The notes beneath the pieces are model-generated. The model had not been told where the DNA came from. It was given only the letters and a program-made list of their open reading frames with translations, and ran no database searches. From Aquimarina sp. (GTDB lineage: Bacteria > Bacteroidota > Bacteroidia > Flavobacteriales > Flavobacteriaceae), in the NCBI GenBank assembly GCA_002697475.1, contig NZVW01000028.1, forward strand, positions 1-14,798: 14,798 nucleotides of DNA, read 5' to 3'. The position numbers were made by a program, and so were the translations under genes. Every line of letters starts with the position of its first letter. Positions within the stretch are counted from its first letter, which is position 1. Shown in pieces: positions 8,342 to 14,549 of this stretch.

Positions 8342-8527
8342 CTAGTTATCATCTGCTGCGTCTTCCACAGCATCTCCTACGTCATCAACTGCATCTTCTA
8401 CATCATCAGCTACATCTTCTGCTGCATCCTCTATTTTTTCACCGGTTGATTTCTGATCTCTACAATTAACCGCTGTAATGGAAATAGTAAAAAGCACTAA
8501 CATCAGAGATAATAAATTCTTTCTCAT
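8342..8527 (-). CDS. Tiny acidic lipoprotein-like peptide with Asp/Glu/Ala repeats
   Basis: 61 residues: a hydrophobic N-terminal signal (MRKNLLSLMLVLFTISITAV) ending at Cys22, a possible but non-canonical lipobox (AVNC), then a linker and a strikingly acidic tail made of near-heptad units (EDAAEDV, ADDVEDA, VDDVGDA, VEDAADD). The tail has almost no basic residues and would form a very acidic amphipathic helix. The layout recalls entericidin-like peptides and other short stress-induced lipoproteins, but I cannot assign a family. It has its own terminator downstream and lies 41 bases from the DUF1328 gene upstream, so the two may be co-transcribed. If lipidated, it would sit in the inner or outer membrane facing the periplasm. 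Confidence 0.7.
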   Translation of the reverse strand: MRKNLLSLMLVLFTISITAVNCRDQKSTGEKIEDAAEDVADDVEDAVDDVGDAVEDAADDN

Positions 8528-8568
8528 AATTTGTTTATTTTAATAGTTAAGTATTTTTGATTAAATAA

Positions 8569-8730
8569 TTAAATCTTCTTTCTACCTAGTACCAGAGATA
8601 CTAAGAATAGTACTAAAAAGATAAAAAATAGAATTTTAGCTATACTTGCAGCTCCTGCCGCAATTCCACCAAATCCAAAAATTGCTGCAACTACAGCAAG
8701 AATTATAAAAATTACTGTCCAACGTAACAT
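8569..8730 (-). CDS. DUF1328 small membrane protein (YtjA-like)
   Basis: A 53-residue peptide starting MLRWTVIFIILAVVAAIFGF and ending VLGRKKI. It has two hydrophobic helices joined by a Gly/Ala-rich turn (GFGGIAAGAASIAKI), the signature arrangement of DUF1328/UPF0391. These short inner-membrane proteins are widespread in Proteobacteria and Bacteroidota, often stress-induced and without known mechanism. The ATG at 8730 gives the typical family opening (ML-RW). It is followed on the same strand by the acidic lipoprotein-like gene and is divergent from the AraC gene at 8924, with 193 bases between. Confidence 0.85.
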   Translation of the reverse strand: MLRWTVIFIILAVVAAIFGFGGIAAGAASIAKILFFIFLVLFLVSLVLGRKKI

Positions 8731-8923
8731 GTTTTCTTGATTTTAATTAATAATGACTTGTGTATTTATATAATGTAAAGGTCTTTAAATTAGAGAGTTC
8801 TGCTTGACGCTAATAGCAATATTCTTAACTCGATACCTAGTGAATAGTCTTAAAAAAAAATTAAAATGTTTATGAAGAAATAAAATAAAAGTACCTTTAA
8901 TAACATACAATAAAACCCTATAA

Positions 8924-9967
8924 ATGAGCAATAATCAAGTCATAAACGATATTGATGTAAAAGATGTAATTGTCGATATGGCAAAGATTCTTAATACAGA
9001 TTATGAAGAAGAAAACAACGAATACTGTATCAGGATACCTGATGATATGGGTAAGGGTTTTGTAAAGGGTATTAAGTTTTCAAATGGAGTAGGGGTTCTC
9101 GAGACAGTTTGTTTGCTCAAAAGGAAATTAAAGTTAGAGCTAGGAAAAGGAGTGGTAAATCCATTAAAAATTGTCTTTAACAGGGACTGTAAGTTTTTAT
9201 ATTGTAATCAGGAAGATGGATCCTCTAATGAGGTTGAAAGACTTGAGTGTTTTATTTCTTCAGGAAGTATAAAGGATCATCATGTTTTCGTTTTGCCAGC
9301 GGATGAACCTATTTCAATTTTTAGTATAGAGATCAATAGAAAGCAATTTGAAGAAAAAGTAGATTTACTTTTGTCAGAGATGGATCAGGAGCTTGAAAAA
9401 GTCTTTAGAGATGTTAATGGCGTAAACTCTTTTTTCTATAAAAGTCAGTATAGTTTAGATATCTCAGAAAAAATCGATGAATTTGAGGAGACAGAAATGT
9501 CGGGGTTTTTAAAAGCAGTGCATTCTGAAGGAAAAGTATATGAAATATTGACACACTGTCTTAAACAATATTTAGATGATCTTAATGCCCCGGAAAAGAG
9601 AACCATATTCAGAAAGGTTACGCTTGAGAAAATTGAACAAGCTGTTAAGATTATTAAAGATGAGATAGATACTATAGGTAATATCATAACATTATCTCGA
9701 CGAGTGGGTATAAATCAAAACACCCTTCAATCAGGTTTTAATCGATTCTATAATGTATCGGTTAATGAGTTTATTAGGAATTACAGGATGGAGAAAGCCA
9801 AAGAACTACTTTTAAATACAGATCTGAACATCACCGAAATTACTTATAAGATAGGAATCAACTCCAGAAGCTATTTTTCTAAGTTATTCAAGGAAAAATA
9901 TGGAATGAGTCCTAAAGTTTTTCAGAGTAAAAACAGAGAAGATTCTGAAGCTTACAAAACTGCATAA
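8924..9967 (+). CDS. AraC-family transcriptional regulator (first of tandem pair)
   Basis: A 347-residue regulator. The C-terminal third (about 235-335) is an AraC/XylS DNA-binding domain with two helix-turn-helix units: the first around IITLSRRVGINQNTLQSGFNRFYN (253-277), the second around ITEITYKIGINSRSYFSKLFKEKYGMSPKVF (303-333), which matches the family signature well. The N-terminal 200 residues contain beta-rich stretches and an MGKG motif (42-45) and are not a classical cupin I can name; they probably sense a ligand or mediate dimerisation. The start is the ATG at 8924, preceded by an A-rich leader without a Shine-Dalgarno sequence. It is 156 bases upstream of a full-length paralogue in the same orientation and divergent from the DUF1328 gene. 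Confidence 0.9.
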   Translation: MSNNQVINDIDVKDVIVDMAKILNTDYEEENNEYCIRIPDDMGKGFVKGIKFSNGVGVLETVCLLKRKLKLELGKGVVNPLKIVFNRDCKFLYCNQEDGSSNEVERLECFISSGSIKDHHVFVLPADEPISIFSIEINRKQFEEKVDLLLSEMDQELEKVFRDVNGVNSFFYKSQYSLDISEKIDEFEETEMSGFLKAVHSEGKVYEILTHCLKQYLDDLNAPEKRTIFRKVTLEKIEQAVKIIKDEIDTIGNIITLSRRVGINQNTLQSGFNRFYNVSVNEFIRNYRMEKAKELLLNTDLNITEITYKIGINSRSYFSKLFKEKYGMSPKVFQSKNREDSEAYKTA

Positions 9968-10048
9968 CAGTATTTTATATCTTTTTTTGTAAAAAAAACA
10001 TTGAAAGCTTAAAATAATCCGACCAATAGTGTCAAATCCAGTTTCAAT

Positions 10049-10069
10049 ATTGTTAAGGATTGTTTAAGG
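10049..10069. repeat. Tandem 10/11-bp direct repeat upstream of second AraC gene
   Basis: ATTGTTAAGG (10049-10058) is followed immediately by ATTGTTTAAGG (10059-10069), differing only by one inserted T. The period is about one helical turn, so both copies face the same side of the DNA, which would suit the paired half-sites AraC-type regulators often use. It lies 55-75 bases before the ATG at 10124. That the site is functional is inference. Confidence 0.5.
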
Positions 10070-10083
10070 AAAACAATTTATTT

Positions 10084-10121
10084 GTTAACCATAATTTCTA
10101 AAACAGGGAACAGAGGTTAAC
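10084..10121. promoter_or_regulatory. Inverted repeat around the start of the second AraC gene
   Basis: GTTAACC (10084-10090) and GGTTAAC (10115-10121) are perfect inverted copies 24 bases apart. The right arm overlaps AGAGG (10112-10116), the best ribosome-binding-like sequence in this leader, and ends 2 bases before the ATG at 10124. It could be an operator or an RNA stem that hides the start. Either role is unproven. Confidence 0.3.
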
Positions 10122-10123
10122 GG

Positions 10124-11149
10124 ATGCAGGAAATTAATATTGAAAATACTAATAGAAGAGCAATGATAGAACAGTTTTGCTCTTTTTTAGAGGGTGATAT
10201 TGTACATCAACAAGGAGAGAGCATTCTCACTTTTAATAATACAATGGGGAAGGGAAAAATAACTGCCATCGATTTTGATTGGGGTGTTTCCATTATTGAT
10301 TATGATGTCAATTTTAATCAGGATACCAAAATAGTATTTAGTTATCAGGGGGAAGATTCTATTGAGTTTATATTTCTTACAGACGGTTGTTTTGATATTT
10401 TTGAAGAGATTACAAAGGATTCTTATCATGTAGAGAAATATCAGAATACTATTGTTTCTACACAGAAAAATAAGAGAAATAACTCCTATCTTTTCCCCGG
10501 TAAGGCAAAAACTAAGGCAAATTTTATTCGCATAATCAGGGATGAATATCTAAAAAAGAAGAACAGTAAATTATTACTACTTAATAATACTCTTAATTCA
10601 ATTTTTGCTGAAAACGCAAAAGATTTTGACGGCGTTCATTTAGGTAATTACAGCTTAAAGATAGCCGACGAATTAAGAAAATTTCAAGAAAATACAGATC
10701 AGGGTATCATCAGAATGCTGGCGTTAGAGGGGCAGATTAACCTAGTGCTTTCCATGCAAATGGCAGAGTATGAAATTTCAAAAAACCTGACTCACAAACC
10801 TGATTCATTTTCTTCTAAGGAATTGCAAAAAATCCATGAGCTGTCAAAGTATATAATCGATAATATTTCAGAGCCTTTAACTGTAGGGATTCTTTCAGAT
10901 AAATCAGGGATAAGACCTAGAAAGTTGCAGTTAGGATTTAAAATTATATATGGAAAATCAGTTAATGAGTATGTTAGACATTTAAAACTAGAGGTTGCAA
11001 GAGATCATATAAAGGAATCTGATCTTTCTATATCTGAAATTGTATATAATATAGGTTACAAAAGCAGAAGTTACTTTTCCAGAATCTTCTATGAAAGATA
11101 TGGAATACTCCCTACGGAGTACCGCAATGATCCCAAAGTGAAAATATAA
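10124..11149 (+). CDS. AraC-family transcriptional regulator (second of tandem pair)
   Basis: A 341-residue AraC/XylS-type regulator. The DNA-binding domain occupies about 235-335, with the first HTH near LTVGILSDKSGIRPRKLQLGF (252-272) and the second near ISEIVYNIGYKSRSYFSRIFYERYGILPTEY (303-333). It aligns with the preceding protein almost without gaps in numbering through the C-terminal domain, and both share an N-terminal MGKG motif (here 41-44) followed by a similar IxF-x-x-GV strand, so they are full-length paralogues rather than two unrelated AraC proteins. The N-terminal domain is of unknown ligand specificity. Start ATG 10124 is preceded by AGAGG, one of the clearer ribosome-binding-like sequences here. 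The 156-base gap before it carries a direct repeat and an inverted repeat that may be its control region. Confidence 0.9.
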   Translation: MQEINIENTNRRAMIEQFCSFLEGDIVHQQGESILTFNNTMGKGKITAIDFDWGVSIIDYDVNFNQDTKIVFSYQGEDSIEFIFLTDGCFDIFEEITKDSYHVEKYQNTIVSTQKNKRNNSYLFPGKAKTKANFIRIIRDEYLKKKNSKLLLLNNTLNSIFAENAKDFDGVHLGNYSLKIADELRKFQENTDQGIIRMLALEGQINLVLSMQMAEYEISKNLTHKPDSFSSKELQKIHELSKYIIDNISEPLTVGILSDKSGIRPRKLQLGFKIIYGKSVNEYVRHLKLEVARDHIKESDLSISEIVYNIGYKSRSYFSRIFYERYGILPTEYRNDPKVKI

Positions 11150-11208
11150 AGATTACTCCAATACGAACCTAATCTGATACTAAAATCAGAAACTTAACCC
11201 CCAAATGA

Positions 11209-11529
11209 ATGCAGAAGACCATTTTAAACATTCAGTTTAAGACATCATTGTGTAAGGATGAATTGATTCGAGTATGTGAAGAAGATAAAGAATTGATGTC
11301 TAAGACCAAGGGCCTTTTTATTAAGTATTATCACATTAATGACGAAAAGAATTTAGTGGGTAGCACATACATCTTTAATAAAGAGGACAATGCCAGGGAT
11401 TACCTAAGTTCTTTTATGATGGATGGAATAGGTGTAAGGTATGGTATCATTCCTGAATCTTTACAGGTCAATTTCGGATCTGTTATCATGGAAGTTTGCG
11501 GTGATGGTCTGTTTACTCTGGATAACTGA
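11209..11529 (+). CDS. YdhR-like alpha/beta-barrel (ABM-type) protein
   Basis: A 106-residue protein. The pattern ILNIQFKT... KGLFIKYYHINDEKNLVGSTYIFNKEDNARDYLSS...VNFGSVIMEV fits the YdhR / antibiotic-biosynthesis-monooxygenase-like ferredoxin fold: an opening beta strand, a helix, then a strand pair ending in G-x-Y-x-F and a helix starting with the 'EDNARDYL' element. Members are dimers and are often annotated as putative mono-oxygenases, but E. coli YdhR has no established substrate, so a catalytic role is not implied. It follows the second AraC gene by 59 bases on the same strand. Its last 17 bases overlap the end of the convergent SRAP-family gene. Confidence 0.6.
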   Translation: MQKTILNIQFKTSLCKDELIRVCEEDKELMSKTKGLFIKYYHINDEKNLVGSTYIFNKEDNARDYLSSFMMDGIGVRYGIIPESLQVNFGSVIMEVCGDGLFTLDN

Positions 11530-12217
11530 TTCCTTCATAATTGACAGGATCCAAAATTGTTCTAAAAACAATATCTTGTTCATAGAAGTCTCTGGCAATA
11601 GGGTGCGCATTTAAAGAAATTGAATATTTGTTGTTAAGAAGAGTAGCTAACTTAGTTTTGTCGGTGTCAGTACTTAACCATTGATCCTGATCATTTTTGT
11701 TAATTATGATTGGCATCAAATTGGTTAAATTTTGAAATTTACTTAAAAAACCATCTTCACTTGTTAGAAGTAGTGAACACGTAATAAATCCATCAGATAA
11801 TTTATTATATATACCAGCCAGATAGAATGGCCTTTCGGATTTTTCATATATATAATAGGGATAAATTTTTCCGTCCTTATAGTAGTTGGTAAAGAAGCCA
11901 CTGACGATGATCAGGCATCTTCTGTTTTCAAAAGCGTCCTTATAAAGTTGATTTGTACTTAATTTTTCTTTCGAAACATTCAGTGTATTTATAACATTTT
12001 GAAAATTCTGCCAGTCACCTTCATAGTTTTCAGGTAAGATGCCCCAAATACCGTGTGAGATTATATCAGAATTTTCAGATGTAATTATAGGTAATAATGA
12101 TTCATTTAGTCCATTTATTATAGGATTAGGCTTATAGATATTGGGATGCTTGAATGATAATCCGAGCTCTTTTTCTAAAATCAATTTATTGGAGATATTA
12201 GATAATTTGTAGAACAT
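11513..12217 (-). CDS. SRAP-family (YedK/HMCES) protein with catalytic residues lost
   Basis: A 234-residue relative of SOS-response-associated peptidase (SRAP) proteins, which crosslink to abasic sites in single-stranded DNA. Recognisable landmarks are GIWGILP (56-62), the DAF-x-x-RRCLI-x-x-SGFF block (94-109), PYYIY, LAGIYNKL, the LLTSED stretch, a LMPIII segment (167-172) and NAHPIAR near the end. The active-site residues are gone: the second residue is Phe instead of Cys2, the GFYEW glutamate is Thr110 (GFFTN), and the H-x-R-M-P histidine region reads T165-N-L-M-P. The overall fold seems intact and there is no frameshift, so this looks like a maintained non-catalytic paralogue. It starts at 12217 (AAAAAGG upstream) and overlaps the convergent YdhR-like gene by 17 bases. 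Confidence 0.75.
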   Translation of the reverse strand: MFYKLSNISNKLILEKELGLSFKHPNIYKPNPIINGLNESLLPIITSENSDIISHGIWGILPENYEGDWQNFQNVINTLNVSKEKLSTNQLYKDAFENRRCLIIVSGFFTNYYKDGKIYPYYIYEKSERPFYLAGIYNKLSDGFITCSLLLTSEDGFLSKFQNLTNLMPIIINKNDQDQWLSTDTDKTKLATLLNNKYSISLNAHPIARDFYEQDIVFRTILDPVNYEGISYPE

Positions 12218-12298
12218 TCTTAACCTTTTTTATCATTATGTCTTTTTCTTTGATGGTCATCTCGTAAGGTTAGATTGGTTTTCCCTTTGATTTAACAA

Positions 12299-12325
12299 AA
12301 GGATGCTCCATGAAAGAGCATCCTT
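12299..12325 (-). terminator. Hairpin terminator after the PA2169-like gene
   Basis: AAGGATGCTC (12299-12308) pairs perfectly with GAGCATCCTT (12316-12325) across a 7-base loop. On the minus strand it is followed by TTTTGTT, consistent with termination of the leftward gene at 12354-12803. Confidence 0.8.
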
Positions 12326-12353
12326 CGTTTGCTGCTGGTTAATAAAAGATGGA

Positions 12354-12803
12354 TTAGTTTAAATCCTCTAATCTCTGAATGGTATTAAGTCCACTCTGAA
12401 TTTGATTTTTTTGCTTTAATAGAATGCTTTCAGTACTTGGAGGCAAGTTAGATTCATTCAATACATCCTGATACTCATCAAGAGCTGATTTTTCACCTCT
12501 TATCGCCTCTTCCAGCATGGATTCTTCATTATCCATTGATAATACGTTTTTTACATCCATCCAGGCTCTGTGTGCACTACCTAATGCGCTTCCTCCCTTA
12601 TCTACTTCCTGACCAAAAGATTTAATTTCGCTTTTCAATTCATGACCAAAATCATATCTTTCTTGCGCTTTTTTGCTAAAGTAATTCTTTAAGGCCTCAT
12701 TCTTAACATTTTCTGCAGCTTTTTTAAAACCTTTTTCTGCATCATAGGTCTTTTCGAGTAGGTCATTCAGTTTACTACTCACTTTTTCTGTGTAAGTACT
12801 CAT
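12354..12803 (-). CDS. PA2169-family four-helix-bundle protein (DUF2383-like)
   Basis: A 149-residue, almost entirely helical soluble protein. The order of helices and the landmarks LNDLLEKTYDAEKGFKKAAEN, the ALKNYFSKKAQER segment, GSALGSAHRAWMDVK and LEEAIRGEKSALDEYQDVL match the PA2169 / DUF2383 ferritin-like four-helix-bundle proteins. The helix carrying E-x-x-RGE...Y is the recognisable signature. The family is common beside general-stress genes in Bacteroidota and Proteobacteria, and its biochemical function is not established. It has its own terminator at 12299-12325. An inverted repeat lies 23-50 bases upstream of its start. Confidence 0.85.
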   Translation of the reverse strand: MSTYTEKVSSKLNDLLEKTYDAEKGFKKAAENVKNEALKNYFSKKAQERYDFGHELKSEIKSFGQEVDKGGSALGSAHRAWMDVKNVLSMDNEESMLEEAIRGEKSALDEYQDVLNESNLPPSTESILLKQKNQIQSGLNTIQRLEDLN

Positions 12804-12824
12804 TTGTTCGTTATTTTTTATTAC

Positions 12825-12852
12825 TCGGTAAAATTTTATGAATGCTTACCGA
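12825..12852. promoter_or_regulatory. Inverted repeat in the leader of the PA2169-like gene
   Basis: TCGGTAA (12825-12831) and TTACCGA (12846-12852) are perfect 7-bp inverted arms with a 14-base spacer, just upstream of the ATG at 12803 on the minus strand. The spacing allows an operator for a dimer or a leader stem-loop. No promoter of the Bacteroidota TAnnTTTG type is clear nearby. Confidence 0.3.
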
Positions 12853-12878
12853 TTGCATTTGGTATACCTTCTAGTTTA

Positions 12879-12971
12879 TTAAAATTTTCCTGATTTATTT
12901 TTAAAGTGATGATGACTGTTATCACTCCCCATACCAAAACCACAGATAAACATCAATAAACTACTAAGCAT
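12879..12971 (-). CDS. Possible membrane micropeptide (30 aa)
   Basis: A 30-codon frame beginning MLSSLLMFICGFGMG, then a polar tail with three consecutive histidines (SHHHF). It has one short hydrophobic helix and a good purine-rich AGGGG a few bases before the ATG. It precedes the PA2169-like gene on the same strand by 75 bases. I do not recognise a family and at this size it may be chance. Confidence 0.25.
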   Translation of the reverse strand: MLSSLLMFICGFGMGSDNSHHHFKNKSGKF

Positions 12972-13055
12972 AACCCCTAATTGTACAAGTTAAAAGTAGT
13001 TATTAGGAATCTGAATTCTTTGTTCAAAACGTTCTAAGCTTGACTCATTTAAGAT

Positions 13056-13081
13056 TTAACACAGATTTGTATTTGTGTTAA
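13056..13081. promoter_or_regulatory. Inverted repeat upstream of the DUF2945 gene
   Basis: TTAACACA (13056-13063) and TGTGTTAA (13074-13081) are perfect 8-bp inverted arms with a 10-base spacer, 76-101 bases before the ATG at 13157. The symmetry suits a dimeric regulator's operator; no T tract follows, so it is not a terminator. Function is inferred. Confidence 0.35.
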
Positions 13082-13156
13082 TTTCAGCAGTTTATCAGTT
13101 AAGATAAGTTCTGGTTTATGTCGAAATTTAGACTTTACTTTTTTAAAACAATTGAC

Positions 13157-13372
13157 ATGATAAAAGAAGGAAGTACAGTTAAATGGAAGTGGGGTAGTGG
13201 CACTGCTGAGGGAGAGGTTCAAGAAACATTTACCACTGAAGTCACTAAAACCATTAAAGGAAATAAAGTTACCAGAAAAGGAGAGTCGGGTAATAAGGCC
13301 CTGTATATTAAACAAAATGATGGAGATTACGTTTTGAAAAGCGAAAGCGAAGTAGAAAATGTAAATAAGTAA
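13157..13372 (+). CDS. DUF2945 / HVA1-family small protein
   Basis: A 71-residue protein starting MIKEGSTVKWKWGSGTAEGEV, followed by VTKTIKGNKVTRKGESGNKALYIKQNDGDYVLKSESEV. The G-x-x-V-x-W-x-W-G-x-G-x-x-x-G opening and the GNKALYI...GDYVLK end are the DUF2945 (hypervirulence-associated, Tudor-like fold) signature. The frame is open upstream to 13118, but the ATG at 13157 is where family similarity begins. The role is unknown; the family often sits among stress genes. The YqaE/Pmp3 gene follows 31 bases downstream on the same strand, probably in one transcript ending at 13576-13603. Confidence 0.85.
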   Translation: MIKEGSTVKWKWGSGTAEGEVQETFTTEVTKTIKGNKVTRKGESGNKALYIKQNDGDYVLKSESEVENVNK

Positions 13373-13403
13373 AAAATAAATTAGTAACTATTAAAACACA
13401 AAT

Positions 13404-13556
13404 ATGTCTTTATTAACAATTATTCTAAACATTTTATTACCTCCATTAGCAGTTTTTATGCAGCATGGTCTGGGGACCACTTTTTTAATTAGTGTTGTCC
13501 TTACCATCATAGGTTGGCTACCAGGAGTAATTCATGCATTTATCGTTAACTCGTAA
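13404..13556 (+). CDS. YqaE/Pmp3-family membrane peptide
   Basis: A 50-residue peptide with two membrane helices: MSLLTIILNILLPPLAVFMQ, the HGLGTTF loop, then LISVVLTIIGWLPGVIHAFIV. LLPPLAVF and GWxPGxIHA are the hallmarks of the Pmp3/YqaE (UPF0057) family, whose yeast and plant members influence membrane potential and salt tolerance. In bacteria it is usually stress-inducible. The gene lies directly downstream of the DUF2945 gene and ends 19 bases before a strong terminator. Confidence 0.92.
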   Translation: MSLLTIILNILLPPLAVFMQHGLGTTFLISVVLTIIGWLPGVIHAFIVNS

Positions 13557-13575
13557 ACAACATTATATTACAAAC

Positions 13576-13603
13576 AAAAAAGATGGGTAACCCCATCTTT
13601 TTT
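13576..13603. terminator. Bidirectional terminator between YqaE and MscS genes
   Basis: AAAAAAGATGGG (13576-13587) pairs with CCCATCTTTTTT (13592-13603) around a 4-base loop. A T run follows on the plus strand and the A run gives a T run on the minus strand. It separates the rightward DUF2945-YqaE unit from the end of the leftward MscS gene. Confidence 0.9.
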
Positions 13604-13621
13604 TTGTTGCTTAATTTCATC

Positions 13622-14539
13622 CTATTCGTCTTTATTCTTTTGATTTTCGTTTTTAGAAGTATCGCTACCCTTAAATAAATTAAAATCTTTTGGAAAGTCT
13701 AATGTTCTTATTGGGAACGGGATATTTATATCATTGTTATCAAAAGCTTCTTTTATAAACATCATAGCTTCACTTTGAGCTTTAGCCACTTCAAGAGCTG
13801 ATGTGGAGTCTATCCAAAATCGTAATTCAAAATTGATCGAACTATCTCCAAATTCTTTCCACAGAAAAAGAACTTCTTCTTTCTCTTCAACAACATCAAA
13901 TTTTGAAACAATGGTATCAATCACTAACTTCTTTACAAATCTAAGATCAGATTCATACCCTACTCCACAACCAAGTATGACTCTGGATTGAGAAGTGGTC
14001 GAATAGTTTTTAATTGGGTTTTCAATTACCATTTTATTAGGTATGTAGACTAGATTGTTATCTACTTGCTTTATGGTTACCATTCTAAGGTCAATGTCTA
14101 GTATTTCACCTGCGTAACCATTACTTTCAATCCAGTCGCCAAATTTTATTTTTTTAATATAGGAAAGTATAATACCTGAGTACGTGTTTGCCAATGCACC
14201 TTGTAGAGCTAAACCTACAGCTAGTCCTGCTATACCGGCACCAGTAAGTATAGTATTTAGAGTTTTACTAAGATTGAGAATTCCTAGAATAAGAAATAAT
14301 CCTACTATTATAATAAAAATAGAAATCATCTTTGAAATCAGATTTTTCATTGATTTCTGTAAGCTAGTTCTATTGAGTAATTTGGCAATTATCCTACTTA
14401 GATATCTGGATATGATAACCACAATTAGAAATACTACAATTGCGATAATAATATTAGGTAAATTGATAATAAAAGCGTCTAACCAGGAATCAAGTTTGTC
14501 AAGCATTTTGCTCCAGGCTTCTACCAGTTGTTCTTTCAT
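13622..14539 (-). CDS. Small-conductance mechanosensitive channel (MscS family)
   Basis: A 305-residue inner-membrane channel that opens on membrane tension and releases solutes during hypo-osmotic shock. It has three N-terminal membrane helices (about 24-48, 68-92, 95-128). The third is the Gly/Ala-rich pore helix with GAGIAGLAVGLALQGALANTYSGI. The MscS beta domain follows with FGDWIE...GEILDIDLRMVTIKQVDNNLVYIPN and NYS, then a C-terminal alpha/beta domain ending INIPFPIRTLDF. The length matches E. coli MscS (about 286) closely. A charged, disordered tail (SDTSKNENQKNKDE) ends the protein. It lies 10 bases downstream of the topoisomerase IB stop on the same strand, so the two are probably co-transcribed. 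Confidence 0.95.
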   Translation of the reverse strand: MKEQLVEAWSKMLDKLDSWLDAFIINLPNIIIAIVVFLIVVIISRYLSRIIAKLLNRTSLQKSMKNLISKMISIFIIIVGLFLILGILNLSKTLNTILTGAGIAGLAVGLALQGALANTYSGIILSYIKKIKFGDWIESNGYAGEILDIDLRMVTIKQVDNNLVYIPNKMVIENPIKNYSTTSQSRVILGCGVGYESDLRFVKKLVIDTIVSKFDVVEEKEEVLFLWKEFGDSSINFELRFWIDSTSALEVAKAQSEAMMFIKEAFDNNDINIPFPIRTLDFPKDFNLFKGSDTSKNENQKNKDE

Positions 14540-14549
14540 AATTTAGATA

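Larger units (their letters stand above)
12804..13156. other. Intergenic region between divergent stress genes
   Basis: About 350 bases separate the leftward PA2169-like gene from the rightward DUF2945 gene. The region holds the two inverted repeats at 12825-12852 and 13056-13081 and the doubtful 30-codon frame at 12879-12971. I see no tRNA, no convincing promoter consensus and no further gene. Confidence 0.6.

Noticed and set aside
8776..8899. ACCTTTA found facing outward near both divergent starts (minus strand at 8776-8782, plus strand at 8893-8899), possibly Bacteroidota -7 elements.
   Set aside because: Only partial matches to TAnnTTTG and no TTG at the proper -33 distance on either side, so I do not call promoters.
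9982..9998. T7-GT-A8 run after the first AraC gene, resembling a terminator.
   Set aside because: The stem is pure A:T with a 2-base loop and no G:C core, so it would not form a stable terminator hairpin.
13118..13156. Longer start for the DUF2945 gene (MSKFRLYFFKTID...).
   Set aside because: Family similarity starts at the internal ATG at 13157, and the extension is not typical of the family.
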